A model generated the notes under the pieces. That model did not search any database, had not been told where the DNA came from, and was given only the letters and a program-made list of their open reading frames with translations. The translations under genes and the position numbers were made by a program. From DMER64 sp964600385 (GTDB lineage: Bacteria > Bacteroidota > Bacteroidia > Bacteroidales > UBA932): DNA of 64,000 nucleotides. The stretch lies in assembly GCA_964600385.1 (NCBI GenBank), contig CAZRJC010000006.1:49753-113752 (forward strand). The letters are read 5' to 3'. Position 1 is the stretch's first letter. Each line of letters opens with the position of its first letter. Shown here in pieces: positions 7,709-16,695 of the stretch.

Positions 7709-9670
7709 ATGAGAAAAAGATTGTTGTGGCTGTTACTCAGCATGGGTGTGCTGTATGCAGAGGCTCAGGATGTTTCCGGCTTGCTGGAAATACTTGCCGA
7801 AAGCCGGGGAATGGAAGGAATAAATCCCGATGATCTGCAGGGGCAGCAGACGGATCTGAACCTGGCCGGGGAAGAGGACCTCCTGGGGACCGGCGGTTTG
7901 ACACATTTCCAGGTTCGTTCATTGCTCGATTACCGTGAAAGGTATGGTGTTTTCTTTTCCTGGCAGGAAATTCCGCTCGTTCCGGGATTCGGCCCGCAGG
8001 ACGTTGATTTACTGTCGCTGTTCTTTTATATCGGTACCGGCCAGGTATTAACAGAACACACATTTGCCGATCGTGTAAGGGAATCCCGGCGCACGCTCTG
8101 GCTCCAGACACGTACCGTATTTCCCCGTCCTGCGGAGTATAGCCCGATTACAGCTCAGGAATATGCCCGGCGCCCCAATTCCCGGTACCTGGGGCTTCCC
8201 TGGTACCGCTACTGCAAGTTTTCCTCGGAACTGCCGGGCCGGCTTCTTTGGGGGGTCACGGCCGAAAGTGATCCCGGGGAAAGATCTCCTGCGGATTTTG
8301 TTTCATTTCATATACAATGGAAGGGGAAAGGCTGGCTAAAAAATGTTACGGCCGGGGACTTCAGGGCCCGCTTCGGTCAGGGATTGTTGCTGTGGAACGG
8401 ACTTTCGTTCGGACAAGCGCTTTCCGCTTCGGGGCTCAGCCAGAAAGAAATGTTTTTTACCCCTTATACGTCGCGCGATGAAAACGGTTTTTTCAGAGGA
8501 GCAGGCGTCACGGGTGAATGGGGCTCATGGAGCGTTTCTCTGTTTGGCTCTCTCAGGAGGCTCGATGCGCGGATCATACCCGAGGGATTCACCTCGCTCG
8601 TTACAACCGGATACCACCGGACCCCGCTGGAACTGGAAAAGAAAAACACGCTGCTTTCCTATGCGTCAGGACTGAACGTTTCCCGGCGCGGGAAGCAGTG
8701 GAAAGCCGGAATAACGTTCCTTGGCTACGGATATGACCGCCCCAACGCAAGGGACACACTATATTACAACAAGACCCAAAGTCGTGATGTCCCTTTTGGC
8801 GGAGTAAGTGCGGATTTTTCTGCCAGATGGCCCGACTGGCGTTTCTTTTCCGAGGTGGCCGCAGATTTTGCTGCAAAAACTGCCATGCTGGCGGGTGTAA
8901 TACGGTATTGGGATAACGGGTTGGAGGCCGGTCTGCTGTTCAGAAACTTTTCTGCCGGATATACGGCGCCTTATGGTCTGGCATGCGGCCGCAATTCAAC
9001 GTCTTCCAACGAGCAGAGTATTCAGTTCATAATCAATTCACCTGTAAAAAAAGTTCTTGAACTGACCGTCTCGGCTTATGCTTTCAGATTCCCTGCTCCC
9101 CGTTATCTGTGCCATGAGCCGTCCTACGGATGGGACGGAAGAATTCAGTTGAAAAGAAAAAATAGTCTTGTGTTGCTGCGTCAGCAGCGTTCTTTTTCCG
9201 ATAAGGGCAGGCAGGATAAATTAAGTTTGAGAATTCAGTCGTCAGCAGCAATCAACGACCGGTTTCAGTGGTCGGGAAGAGCAGATGGTCACTATTTGCT
9301 GAAAACATATGAAAAGAGCGAATTCGCGTGGGCTGTCTGTACAGATCTGAAATATTCGGATACGAAGGACACCTGGCATACAACTTTCAGGGTGGGCTAT
9401 TTTGCAACCCCGTCGTGGGATTCCAGAATATACGTATATGAAACCGATGTTCAGAACGGATTTTCGGTTCCCGCTCTGTACGGATACGGATGGCGCTCGT
9501 ATCTTGTATTGCGCTACAGTCCGGTCCGTAATCTCGATCTGTGGATAAGGGCTGCCTGTACGCTATCGGGAGAATGCAGGACAGAACTTAAGATTCAGTT
9601 GAAGTGGAGGTTCCGGATGAAGCGACAAAGCCTTCTCCGACAATCAGATTCAGCGACCCCGGAAGAATAG
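7709..9670 (+). CDS. Helix-hairpin-helix protein with predicted outer-membrane beta-barrel
   Basis: Signal peptide (about 19 residues, RLLWLLLSMGVLYAEAQD). Then comes an N-terminal helix-hairpin-helix domain of ComEA type at about residues 40-110: TDLNLAGEEDLL resembles the DLNxAxxxDL motif, and VRSLLDYRERYGVF with LVPGFGPQDVDLL repeats the hairpin pattern. The remaining 530 residues are rich in alternating aromatic and polar strands (for example YRYCKFSSELPGRLLWGV and GDFRARFGQGLLLWNG), which suggests a beta-barrel in the outer membrane. ComEA-type domains bind DNA, so a role in DNA uptake is conceivable, but this architecture is uncharacterised as far as I know. An AGGGGAG sequence precedes the start. 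The 3' end overlaps the convergent lipid kinase by 83 bp. Confidence 0.75.
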   Translation: MRKRLLWLLLSMGVLYAEAQDVSGLLEILAESRGMEGINPDDLQGQQTDLNLAGEEDLLGTGGLTHFQVRSLLDYRERYGVFFSWQEIPLVPGFGPQDVDLLSLFFYIGTGQVLTEHTFADRVRESRRTLWLQTRTVFPRPAEYSPITAQEYARRPNSRYLGLPWYRYCKFSSELPGRLLWGVTAESDPGERSPADFVSFHIQWKGKGWLKNVTAGDFRARFGQGLLLWNGLSFGQALSASGLSQKEMFFTPYTSRDENGFFRGAGVTGEWGSWSVSLFGSLRRLDARIIPEGFTSLVTTGYHRTPLELEKKNTLLSYASGLNVSRRGKQWKAGITFLGYGYDRPNARDTLYYNKTQSRDVPFGGVSADFSARWPDWRFFSEVAADFAAKTAMLAGVIRYWDNGLEAGLLFRNFSAGYTAPYGLACGRNSTSSNEQSIQFIINSPVKKVLELTVSAYAFRFPAPRYLCHEPSYGWDGRIQLKRKNSLVLLRQQRSFSDKGRQDKLSLRIQSSAAINDRFQWSGRADGHYLLKTYEKSEFAWAVCTDLKYSDTKDTWHTTFRVGYFATPSWDSRIYVYETDVQNGFSVPALYGYGWRSYLVLRYSPVRNLDLWIRAACTLSGECRTELKIQLKWRFRMKRQSLLRQSDSATPEE

Positions 9671-10571
9671 TGAAGATAAACGGAGGCGTTCCCATGGGTT
9701 CACCATCGGTCTCCAGGTGCCCGCCGTTGCTGCTGTTCGGATATACTTCAACCTTTGAACCCCTTGCATGAATTGACTCCTTAAATGAATAGACATTGCC
9801 TTTGACGTAATCTTTTATCCGCAATGCAATGGCCAGTTTGCTCATGTTGCCCACCAGTGTGATATCAAAAAGTCCGTCATCAGCGATGGCCAGCGGAAGG
9901 GCCACCATGCCGCTGCCAATGTATTTTCCTATGCCTACATCGCCTGTAAGGACCGGTCCGTCATATATAAGCTTGTCGTCGACAAGAACTCTCAGGCTTT
10001 TGGAACGGTAGAGCAGGAACTGCCTCAACAGGCTTTTAAGGTATTGTCCCTCACCCCTTTTTCTGTTTCCTTCAAGACTTCTTTCGTAGTGAAGGATAAC
10101 GGCAGCATCCAGTCCGAAACCGGCCACGTTGGCAAAAAATCGGGTACGTTCCACTCCATAGTCCTGAAAGGTGACTTTCCCGATATCGGTGATTACGGAG
10201 CGTCCTTTCAGGAGCGTTTTGGCTGCTTCCATATAATCTGCCGGAATATCGTAGGTGTGTATAAGATCGTTTCCGGTTCCTATGGGAATCAATCCCAGCG
10301 TAATTTCACGGGTGGGTACGTCTTTCTGGAAAAATATACCGTTCACCACTTCATGAATAGTACCGTCACCGCCTATGACAATAATGTTTCTTGCCCCGTC
10401 ATGAATGGCTTCTACTGTCAGGCTGACGGCATGAAACTTGTGTGTGGTAAAGACACATTCAAACTGAAGTCCCGCCTTAATGAAATAATTGGATATCCTT
10501 GGCCATAACAGGGCGGTACGACCGCCGCCGGCAGAAGGATTTATGATGATCATCCACGTTTTGTGGTCCAT
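9588..10571 (-). CDS. Diacylglycerol/lipid kinase family protein
   Basis: Member of the DagK/YegS/LCB5 catalytic family that phosphorylates a lipid with ATP. The N-terminus WMIIINPSAGGG and the nucleotide motif VIGGDGTIHEVVNGI are diagnostic, followed by GLIPIGTGNDL. The C-terminal domain contains the typical DDGLFDITLVG segment and ends near residue 327. I start at 10571 (MDHKTWM): the family begins here, and the longer ATG at 10598 would overlap the predicted promoter box. The specific lipid substrate cannot be told. The 3' end overlaps the barrel gene by 83 bp tail to tail. Confidence 0.88.
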   Translation of the reverse strand: MDHKTWMIIINPSAGGGRTALLWPRISNYFIKAGLQFECVFTTHKFHAVSLTVEAIHDGARNIIVIGGDGTIHEVVNGIFFQKDVPTREITLGLIPIGTGNDLIHTYDIPADYMEAAKTLLKGRSVITDIGKVTFQDYGVERTRFFANVAGFGLDAAVILHYERSLEGNRKRGEGQYLKSLLRQFLLYRSKSLRVLVDDKLIYDGPVLTGDVGIGKYIGSGMVALPLAIADDGLFDITLVGNMSKLAIALRIKDYVKGNVYSFKESIHARGSKVEVYPNSSNGGHLETDGEPMGTPPFIFTILPGSLNLIVGEGFVASSGTSTSTES

Positions 10572-10595
10572 AGATAGCTTATTAAAATGGAGAAT

Positions 10596-10603
10596 CAAAA
10601 GTA
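10596..10603 (-). promoter_or_regulatory. Promoter -7 box for lipid kinase gene
   Basis: Reads TACTTTTG on the minus strand (TAnnTTTG), 24 nt upstream of the ATG at 10571. It excludes the longer start at 10598, which would lie inside the box. No clear -33 partner is seen. Confidence 0.45.
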
Positions 10604-10625
10604 AGAATTATTGTGGAATTTCACG

Positions 10626-10633
10626 TATATTTG
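10626..10633 (+). promoter_or_regulatory. Promoter -7 box for parA-parB operon
   Basis: TATATTTG, a full TAnnTTTG match, lies 31 nt before the parA ATG. It is divergent from the lipid-kinase promoter in a shared region of about 90 bp. The -33 element is weak. Confidence 0.5.
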
Positions 10634-10664
10634 CCCAATTGATATCAAAACAGACTTTTAATTC

Positions 10665-11438
10665 ATGGGAAAAATTGTAGCCATTGCCAATCAGAAAGGA
10701 GGAGTAGGAAAAACAACGACAGCCATTAATCTGGCCGCTTCGCTGGCCGTTATGGAAAAAAATGTTCTGCTTGTGGATGCCGATCCCCAGGCGAATACTA
10801 CTTCGGGTCTTTGTTTTGATCCAAACGCCAGTAGTGGCGATACCCTGTATGAATGTCTTATTGGAAAGGTTCCGGTTGAGAACACCGTACTGCAGACCGA
10901 AATCCAGGGACTGAAACTGATTCCTTCACATATTGATCTTGTGGGTGCAGAGATAGAACTGCTATCGGTACAGGAACGGGAGCGTGTGTTGAAAAATAAC
11001 CTCGATTCAATCCGTGCCCATTTCGATTATATCTTTATTGATTGCTCTCCTTCACTGGGGCTCATAACGGTAAACGCCCTGACGGCAGCCGATTCCGTTA
11101 TCATTCCCGTTCAGTGCGAATTCTTCTCTCTGGAAGGATTGGGTAAATTGCTCAATACTATTAAAATAGTGCAGAGCCGTTTGAACACGGCCCTGGCCAT
11201 AGAAGGATTTCTTCTTACGATGTACGATTTGCGCCTTCGTTCGCACAATCAGATTGTTGAAGAAGTTCGCCATCACTTTCAGGATATGGTTTTCCAGACC
11301 GTTATTCAGCGCAATGTACGTCTGAGTGAATCGCCTTCCCACGGGAAGCCTGTGATTCTGTACGATGCAGCCTCCATTGGAAGTAACAACTATCTGAACC
11401 TCGCGAGAGAATTCTTAAAGAAAAACCAATATGACTAA
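10665..11438 (+). CDS. parA: Chromosome-partitioning ATPase ParA/Soj
   Basis: Deviant Walker ATPase of chromosome segregation. The N-terminus IVAIANQKGGVGKTTTAINLAA contains the deviant P-loop KGGVGKTT (about residues 10-17) with the signature lysine. DADPQANTT is the A' motif and FIDCSPSLGLI is Walker B. The length (257 aa) is that of a chromosomal Soj without an N-terminal HTH. It overlaps parB by 8 bp. No parS sequence was searched for exhaustively. Confidence 0.96.
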   Translation: MGKIVAIANQKGGVGKTTTAINLAASLAVMEKNVLLVDADPQANTTSGLCFDPNASSGDTLYECLIGKVPVENTVLQTEIQGLKLIPSHIDLVGAEIELLSVQERERVLKNNLDSIRAHFDYIFIDCSPSLGLITVNALTAADSVIIPVQCEFFSLEGLGKLLNTIKIVQSRLNTALAIEGFLLTMYDLRLRSHNQIVEEVRHHFQDMVFQTVIQRNVRLSESPSHGKPVILYDAASIGSNNYLNLAREFLKKNQYD

Positions 11439-12330
11439 AAAGCCTGCACTGGGAAAGGGACTGGGAGCACTCATATCTGAGACTCCGTCTCTGGGAGAGT
11501 GGAAACCAAGGACTCCTGTAGTACTTCCTCATATAGATGGAACATCGGTAATCAATATTGACCTGATTGAAGTCAATCCGGATCAACCAAGGAAAGAATT
11601 CAACGAAGAATCATTGGCTGAACTTGCCGCTTCCATACGACATCTTGGCCTGATTCAACCTATTACACTTCGCAAGCTTTCTGTTGACCGGTACCAGGTT
11701 GTAAGTGGGGAAAGACGTTTGCGTGCGGCCCGGATGGCAGGTTTGACGCAAATACCGGCCTATATCCGTCAGGTCGAAGATGGCGAATTGCTTGAACTGG
11801 CCCTGGTGGAAAATATTCAGAGGGAAAACCTCGATGCCATGGAAATTGCATTCAGTTTTCAGCGTCTGATAGAAGAATGTAACCTTACTCAGGAACAATT
11901 GGCTGAACGGGTGGGAAAGAAACGTGCGACTGTAGCCAATTATTTAAGACTGCTGCAATTACCTGCAGAAATCCAGTTGCTTTTGCGTGCAGGCGCCCTG
12001 TCCATGGGCCATGCCCGGGCATTGTTATCTCTCGATGACAGGGTAAAGCAGATGAAGTTGGCCAAAAAGATTGTTGATAAAGAGCTTTCAGTAAGACAGG
12101 TTGAAGAGCTTGTCAGACCCGCCGATAGTACCGAAAAAGTAAAAAAAGAAATTCCCGGAGCTGAACTTCCGGATATCTATTACCGTGTGCTGGAACGCAT
12201 TGGAAGGTATTTCAATCATAACATAAGTGTCAAACGCAGTCCGGAAGGAGAAGGAGTCTTTACTATTCATTGTGCCAGTGATGCCGAAATGGAAGCATTT
12301 CTGAATGTATTGGAAAAGAATAATATATAG
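11431..12330 (+). CDS. parB: Chromosome-partitioning protein ParB/Spo0J
   Basis: CTPase and centromere-binding partner of ParA. The N-terminal PALGKGLGALI is the ParA-interaction tail. The ParB/Srx CTPase domain has VNPDQPRKEFNEESLAELAASI and the GERRLRAARMAG box (C-II motif). The NIQRENLDAMEIA segment and the HTH (LTQEQLAERVGKKRATVANYL) bind parS. The C-terminal dimerisation domain ends at residue 299. It overlaps parA by 8 bp. Confidence 0.96.
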   Translation: MTKKPALGKGLGALISETPSLGEWKPRTPVVLPHIDGTSVINIDLIEVNPDQPRKEFNEESLAELAASIRHLGLIQPITLRKLSVDRYQVVSGERRLRAARMAGLTQIPAYIRQVEDGELLELALVENIQRENLDAMEIAFSFQRLIEECNLTQEQLAERVGKKRATVANYLRLLQLPAEIQLLLRAGALSMGHARALLSLDDRVKQMKLAKKIVDKELSVRQVEELVRPADSTEKVKKEIPGAELPDIYYRVLERIGRYFNHNISVKRSPEGEGVFTIHCASDAEMEAFLNVLEKNNI

Positions 12331-12344
12331 ATGAATCTTTAATT

Positions 12345-13232
12345 GTGCGACGCAGTTTACTATTCTGCCTGTTTTTTCTGGGTTCCCTTACTGCAGTACG
12401 GGCGCAGTTTGCTTTGGATATGGGTGCGCAGGGTACAGCGGCCTCAGATTCGTCCGTTACTGCCCAGGCTCCATTCAGGCTATCCACCTATTTTACTGCC
12501 CTTGCCGGCAAGGATTCGCTGACCATTGCACGCATGGTTACAGGCGGGCTTGTATTACCCGGGTATACCCAGGCATATAACAGGCAGTATTGGAAAATAC
12601 CTGTAGTATTTGCCGGTATGGGAACTGGAATATATATGGGATACCGCTATAACATGAAATACCTTTCCACAGAAGACGAATCCTATATGTTGTACCGGAA
12701 TCTCTGCTACCTTGGAGCCGGTTTATTTTATTGGGGAAGCCTGCTGGATGGTGTGGCTAATTTCAAATACGACAAACCGGTGTTGCCGGCACGCGCCACA
12801 CTGTATTCTGCTCTCCTGCCCGGTTTGGGACAGATATATAACGGTGATTACTGGAAAATTCCCATAATATACGGCGGGCTCATGGCCTGCGGCTACTTCC
12901 TCAACTACAACCAGATGCAATACAAGCGTTACAAGATAATGTATAACCATGCAACCGCCAAACCGTCTCAATACGATGGCTGGATGACTGCAGAAAATAT
13001 AAAATGGTACAGGGATACGTTCCGCCGATACAGGGATTATTCCATCATTGCAACAGTTTTGGTATACGCTTTGAATGTAATTGACGCGAATGTTTTTGCG
13101 CACTTTCAGGACTTTGACGTAAGTGACGACTTATCATTGCGCCTGGAGCCAGGGATTATCACTCCCATAACCACTAACTATGCCTCCACCTCTTTATCGG
13201 GAGTAGGAATGCAAATGCGATTGACTTTTTAA
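12345..13232 (+). CDS. DUF5683-family secreted/membrane protein
   Basis: A GTG start is the only plausible one, since the ATG at 12331 runs into a stop after three codons. A signal peptide of about 20 residues (SLLFCLFFLGSLTAVRAQ) is followed by a disordered stretch. Then come two copies of a short unit, GLVLPGYTQAYNRQYWKIP and SALLPGLGQIYNGDYWKIP, each followed by a hydrophobic span, as in the DUF5683 family. The function of the family is unknown. It lies 14 bp after parB and 10 bp before the transglycosylase gene, so parA-parB-this gene-mltD may be one transcript, a common arrangement in Bacteroidales. Confidence 0.8.
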   Translation: MRRSLLFCLFFLGSLTAVRAQFALDMGAQGTAASDSSVTAQAPFRLSTYFTALAGKDSLTIARMVTGGLVLPGYTQAYNRQYWKIPVVFAGMGTGIYMGYRYNMKYLSTEDESYMLYRNLCYLGAGLFYWGSLLDGVANFKYDKPVLPARATLYSALLPGLGQIYNGDYWKIPIIYGGLMACGYFLNYNQMQYKRYKIMYNHATAKPSQYDGWMTAENIKWYRDTFRRYRDYSIIATVLVYALNVIDANVFAHFQDFDVSDDLSLRLEPGIITPITTNYASTSLSGVGMQMRLTF

Positions 13233-13242
13233 TTTTTATTGA

Positions 13243-15057
13243 ATGACCATGAAAATAAGATTACTTTCCATCCTGTTAATATTGCTAGTTACCAACCCGC
13301 AGGTCACTTATTCCCAATTATTTAAAAGACCCTCAAAAAAAGTACTGCTCAAGCAGGTGGACTCGCTGCTTAAACGTACCGATTCGCTGGAACAGGCACT
13401 GCTGGGTTCCCAGATTCCTGTAAATGATTCTATTCTTTTGGATAATGAGATTAACGAAGGCGGTTTTGAAACGGACGGAGATGAGTTTTATTTTGGCGAA
13501 GATAGCCTTTCGACTGAACAAAAGCTGAGCATCTATTACCATCAGAACGCCCTAAACCGTATGGAAGAGGCGATTACCCTCGAGGCACTCGACTCGGCAC
13601 AGTACACTTCGGGAATTCCGGATTCGGTTTATATACAGAGGCTCACTGATATGAATTCATTCATAAAACTGCCCTATAATCCCATTGTCAAGAACCACAT
13701 CATTCACTATACGCAGAAGATGCCTGAGAAGATTTCAACAATACTCGGGCTTGCGCAATATTATATGCCCATTTTTGAGGAAGTGTTTGACTCTTACGAT
13801 ATGCCGCTTGAACTGAAGGCGATGGCCGTGATAGAATCGGCACTGAATCCGAGGGCTGTTTCCAGGGCAAGGGCAAAAGGCATGTGGCAGTTCATGTACC
13901 GTACGGCACTCAGTTATAAACTTACCATTAACTCATATGTGGACGAGCGGCTCGATCCCATTGTATCGGCACACGCTGCGGCCCGTTACCTGATGGATTC
14001 ATACCGCATTTACGGAGACTGGGTCCTGGCCATCGCATCGTATAACTGTGGCACCGGAAACGTCAACAAGGCCATACGAAGGGCAGGAGGATCGCGTGAG
14101 TTCTGGGACATTTATCCTTTCCTTCCCCGGGAAACGCGCGGATACGTCCCTGCATTTGTAGCGGCATTATATACCATGCGTTATTATCCCGAGCACCAGA
14201 TCAAACCCACTCCTGTTGAGATGCCGGCGCATGTGGACACTTTTGAAGTGAAGAAAATGCTTCATTTTGAGCAGATAACTGCATTGCTTGATATTCCGAT
14301 AGATCAGATAAGGGATCTTAATCCCCAGTATATAAAAGATATCGTTCCGGGCCAGGAGCGTACCTATGTGCTGCGTCTGCCGTTCGAATGCAGTGGAGAA
14401 TTTGCAGCACGGGAGCAGGAGATTTACGCCTATAAAGACAGCGTGTATTTCAATCCGCTTATCCTGAATACAATGGCAAAGGCCGCGGATACCCAAATCA
14501 CTCACCGGGTGCGAAACGGGGAAACACTGAGCAACATTGCCGGCAAATACGGAGTAAGGATTGCCGATATCAAATACTGGAACGGATTACGCTCGGACCG
14601 CATTGTAATTAACCAGCGACTTATCATTTACACAAACCGCGAAACGGCCCCCAGGGCATCGGGCGTGAAGACTGCATCCGCCTCTTCGGGCAGCTCGTCT
14701 GCCGGCACTTCGTCTTCATCCGCACAGGGGAATCTGGTAAGGCATAAAGTACGCTCGGGCGAAACACTGGGCGGCATTGCAGAAAAATACGGGGTGTCGG
14801 CAGCAAATCTCCGGCTGTGGAATAACCTGAAAGGAAGTACCATCTATGCCGGAAAAACCCTGAAAATCTACAGTAAGGAATCTTCGGTAACTTCAGCTGA
14901 CGAGCATTATGAGTATTATACCGTCAGATCGGGCGATAACTTGTGGGGTATTTCTAAAAAACTGGGAATTTCCGTGGACGATATCCGTGCACTCAACGGG
15001 TTTGGAAACAGCCCAAAGATATATCCCGGACAGAAGATCAAAGTGAAAAAGATTTAG
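13243..15057 (+). CDS. mltD: Membrane-bound lytic transglycosylase MltD-like, three LysM domains
   Basis: Cleaves the beta-1,4 bond between MurNAc and GlcNAc, leaving a 1,6-anhydro end. A signal sequence covers residues 1-25 with no lipobox Cys, so the protein is probably periplasmic or signal-anchored. The SLT domain at about 175-320 contains the catalytic Glu198 in AVIESALNPRAVSRA, then GMWQFMYRTA and the YNCGTGNV motif. Three LysM repeats follow (starting near 425, 502 and 560; each with a GETL or GDNL motif), separated by a Ser-rich linker around residues 475-495. The end lies 6 bp from the convergent PriA-like gene. Confidence 0.93.
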   Translation: MTMKIRLLSILLILLVTNPQVTYSQLFKRPSKKVLLKQVDSLLKRTDSLEQALLGSQIPVNDSILLDNEINEGGFETDGDEFYFGEDSLSTEQKLSIYYHQNALNRMEEAITLEALDSAQYTSGIPDSVYIQRLTDMNSFIKLPYNPIVKNHIIHYTQKMPEKISTILGLAQYYMPIFEEVFDSYDMPLELKAMAVIESALNPRAVSRARAKGMWQFMYRTALSYKLTINSYVDERLDPIVSAHAAARYLMDSYRIYGDWVLAIASYNCGTGNVNKAIRRAGGSREFWDIYPFLPRETRGYVPAFVAALYTMRYYPEHQIKPTPVEMPAHVDTFEVKKMLHFEQITALLDIPIDQIRDLNPQYIKDIVPGQERTYVLRLPFECSGEFAAREQEIYAYKDSVYFNPLILNTMAKAADTQITHRVRNGETLSNIAGKYGVRIADIKYWNGLRSDRIVINQRLIIYTNRETAPRASGVKTASASSGSSSAGTSSSSAQGNLVRHKVRSGETLGGIAEKYGVSAANLRLWNNLKGSTIYAGKTLKIYSKESSVTSADEHYEYYTVRSGDNLWGISKKLGISVDDIRALNGFGNSPKIYPGQKIKVKKI

Positions 15058-15063
15058 TCGTTC

Positions 15064-16695
15064 TCAGGCGGGATCGACGTCTACCTTGCACAGGGCCGGT
15101 AAAAAGGGTGACTGGCGGATAATACCGTAAAGCCTTTCTTTTACCGGTCCTATTTTTTCGCTTTTTGGAACTGTCAGTTGTATTCCATAAGTAAACATCA
15201 TATTTCTGCCTGAGGGGACGAAATAGGGACCGAAAACAGACAGGCCGGGAATGGTGCGTTCAATATGAGTTAGCATGCTTAAGGCAGATCTCTCGGCTAC
15301 TGATTTTTTTCTGTGACTGAAAGAGAGGGCAATCAGCCGGGAAAAAGGAGGATAGCCAAATGTGCTTCTTTCCATAAGCAGTGAATGAACATAAGAGGAT
15401 GGAAAGCCGAGGCTTAAAGCTTCGTAGAAAGGATCGGATATGTCTTGTGACTGAACAAATACGGGAACAGACAGTTCTCCGGCCGCGTGTATGGCTGTTT
15501 TCAATAATTGAAAAGCTTGTTCATGCGCTCTGAAATGCTTTCCCGCCAAAAGCAGTTCTGCATTCAGAAAACATATAAGAGACGGATTTTCAGACAATTC
15601 GTTTATAAGTTGCGGGGGAGTACAGTTGATGATTTGCGGTTGGATGTCCTCTTCATTGATCTGTTCCCGGGGTCCGTGAACAATAAGTACCTTTTCCCCC
15701 CGGGCAATGACATCCTTTATGGCTCCTGAAACAACCCGGTCAAAGAGGCCGTCCATTTCCTTCCGTTTTTCCGAACGTGTGGTGTCAATAACCACAGGAA
15801 TAACCGGCTGCCCGCCTTTTCCCCGGACACCTATTCGTATGAATTTTTCTTTCAGGATATTGTATTCCGTTTCCAGCGATGGTGCCACGGTACCTAACAC
15901 AACCCGTGCGTTGAATATTCTTCCCAGTACCAGGGAGGCGTCTCTTGAATGGATATATGGGAGCGAATCTGTTTTTTTATGTAAAGGACTTTGTTCGCTG
16001 TCTACAATTATAAGCCCGGGATTTTTAAAAGGCAGAAAAAGAACACGGTGCATTCCGGTAACAACACAGGGATTTCCTGCATAGAGCTGCCGTGCGGCCT
16101 CGTTCTGCTCCTTCCGGCTTCTTCTGGAATGATGGCAGTAAACACGATGGTCATGCAATACTTCTGACAGAAGGGCATGCAACCGATCGCATCCGGCCAT
16201 ATCGGGGCAGATAACAAGGCATTGCCTGTTCCGGGCGAGCGTTTCCCGGATCATCCGTACGTATTCGTCAAGCCGGTCAATGCCTTCCACCACTGCAGGT
16301 TTGCCGGGGTCCGTTACAGATACGGCTTCTTCAGGAAGGGGCTCTTTTTTGGATAGCCTTTTGAATCTCCACGAGGGCATGGCAAATCCGGCCACTGTAC
16401 CCTGTGGGCAGAGATAATAAGAAGCAATCCATTCCCAGAAAGAAAGAATCTCCGGAGACAGTACCGGCAGAGAGGTTTCCACAGCATCTACATATCGCAG
16501 CGGATGGTCAGGCTTGGGCTCGTCCCGGTCGAAAAAACCTGTTTGAGTAACAAATCCTGTAGATGTACTCTTTCCCACAACTGCGGTTACCTGTCTTCCC
16601 GGGCATACTGAGCTCTCCAGCGCTTCAGGAACCAGATATGTGTATGTTTCCTGCAGGGCCAGCGGGAAGAGGACCCTTACGTACATTACTTTCAT
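15064..16695 (-). CDS. PriA-like replication restart protein lacking helicase and zinc motifs
   Basis: The order of conserved blocks matches PriA: an N-terminal 3'BD-like domain (VLFPLALQETYTYLVPE), a winged-helix region, then blocks aligning with the helicase core (CVVTGMHRVLFLPFKNPGLIIVD and ARVVLGTVAPSLETEYNI). The catalytic residues are gone. Where PriA has a GxTGSGKT Walker A, this protein has VEGIDRLDEY (about 137-145). The DEEHD Walker B reads DSEQS (232-236). The paired CxxC zinc motifs are absent. At 544 aa it is some 200-280 residues shorter than usual. The start at 16695 overlaps the ispH stop (ATGA); the 16791 start would add 32 unrelated residues. It could be a non-helicase primosome scaffold or a degenerating paralogue. 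Confidence 0.75.
   Translation of the reverse strand: MKVMYVRVLFPLALQETYTYLVPEALESSVCPGRQVTAVVGKSTSTGFVTQTGFFDRDEPKPDHPLRYVDAVETSLPVLSPEILSFWEWIASYYLCPQGTVAGFAMPSWRFKRLSKKEPLPEEAVSVTDPGKPAVVEGIDRLDEYVRMIRETLARNRQCLVICPDMAGCDRLHALLSEVLHDHRVYCHHSRRSRKEQNEAARQLYAGNPCVVTGMHRVLFLPFKNPGLIIVDSEQSPLHKKTDSLPYIHSRDASLVLGRIFNARVVLGTVAPSLETEYNILKEKFIRIGVRGKGGQPVIPVVIDTTRSEKRKEMDGLFDRVVSGAIKDVIARGEKVLIVHGPREQINEEDIQPQIINCTPPQLINELSENPSLICFLNAELLLAGKHFRAHEQAFQLLKTAIHAAGELSVPVFVQSQDISDPFYEALSLGFPSSYVHSLLMERSTFGYPPFSRLIALSFSHRKKSVAERSALSMLTHIERTIPGLSVFGPYFVPSGRNMMFTYGIQLTVPKSEKIGPVKERLYGIIRQSPFLPALCKVDVDPA

Noticed and set aside
14640..14735. Ser/Ala-rich stretch looking like a tandem repeat inside mltD
   Set aside because: It is the flexible linker between LysM domains; no repeating DNA unit.
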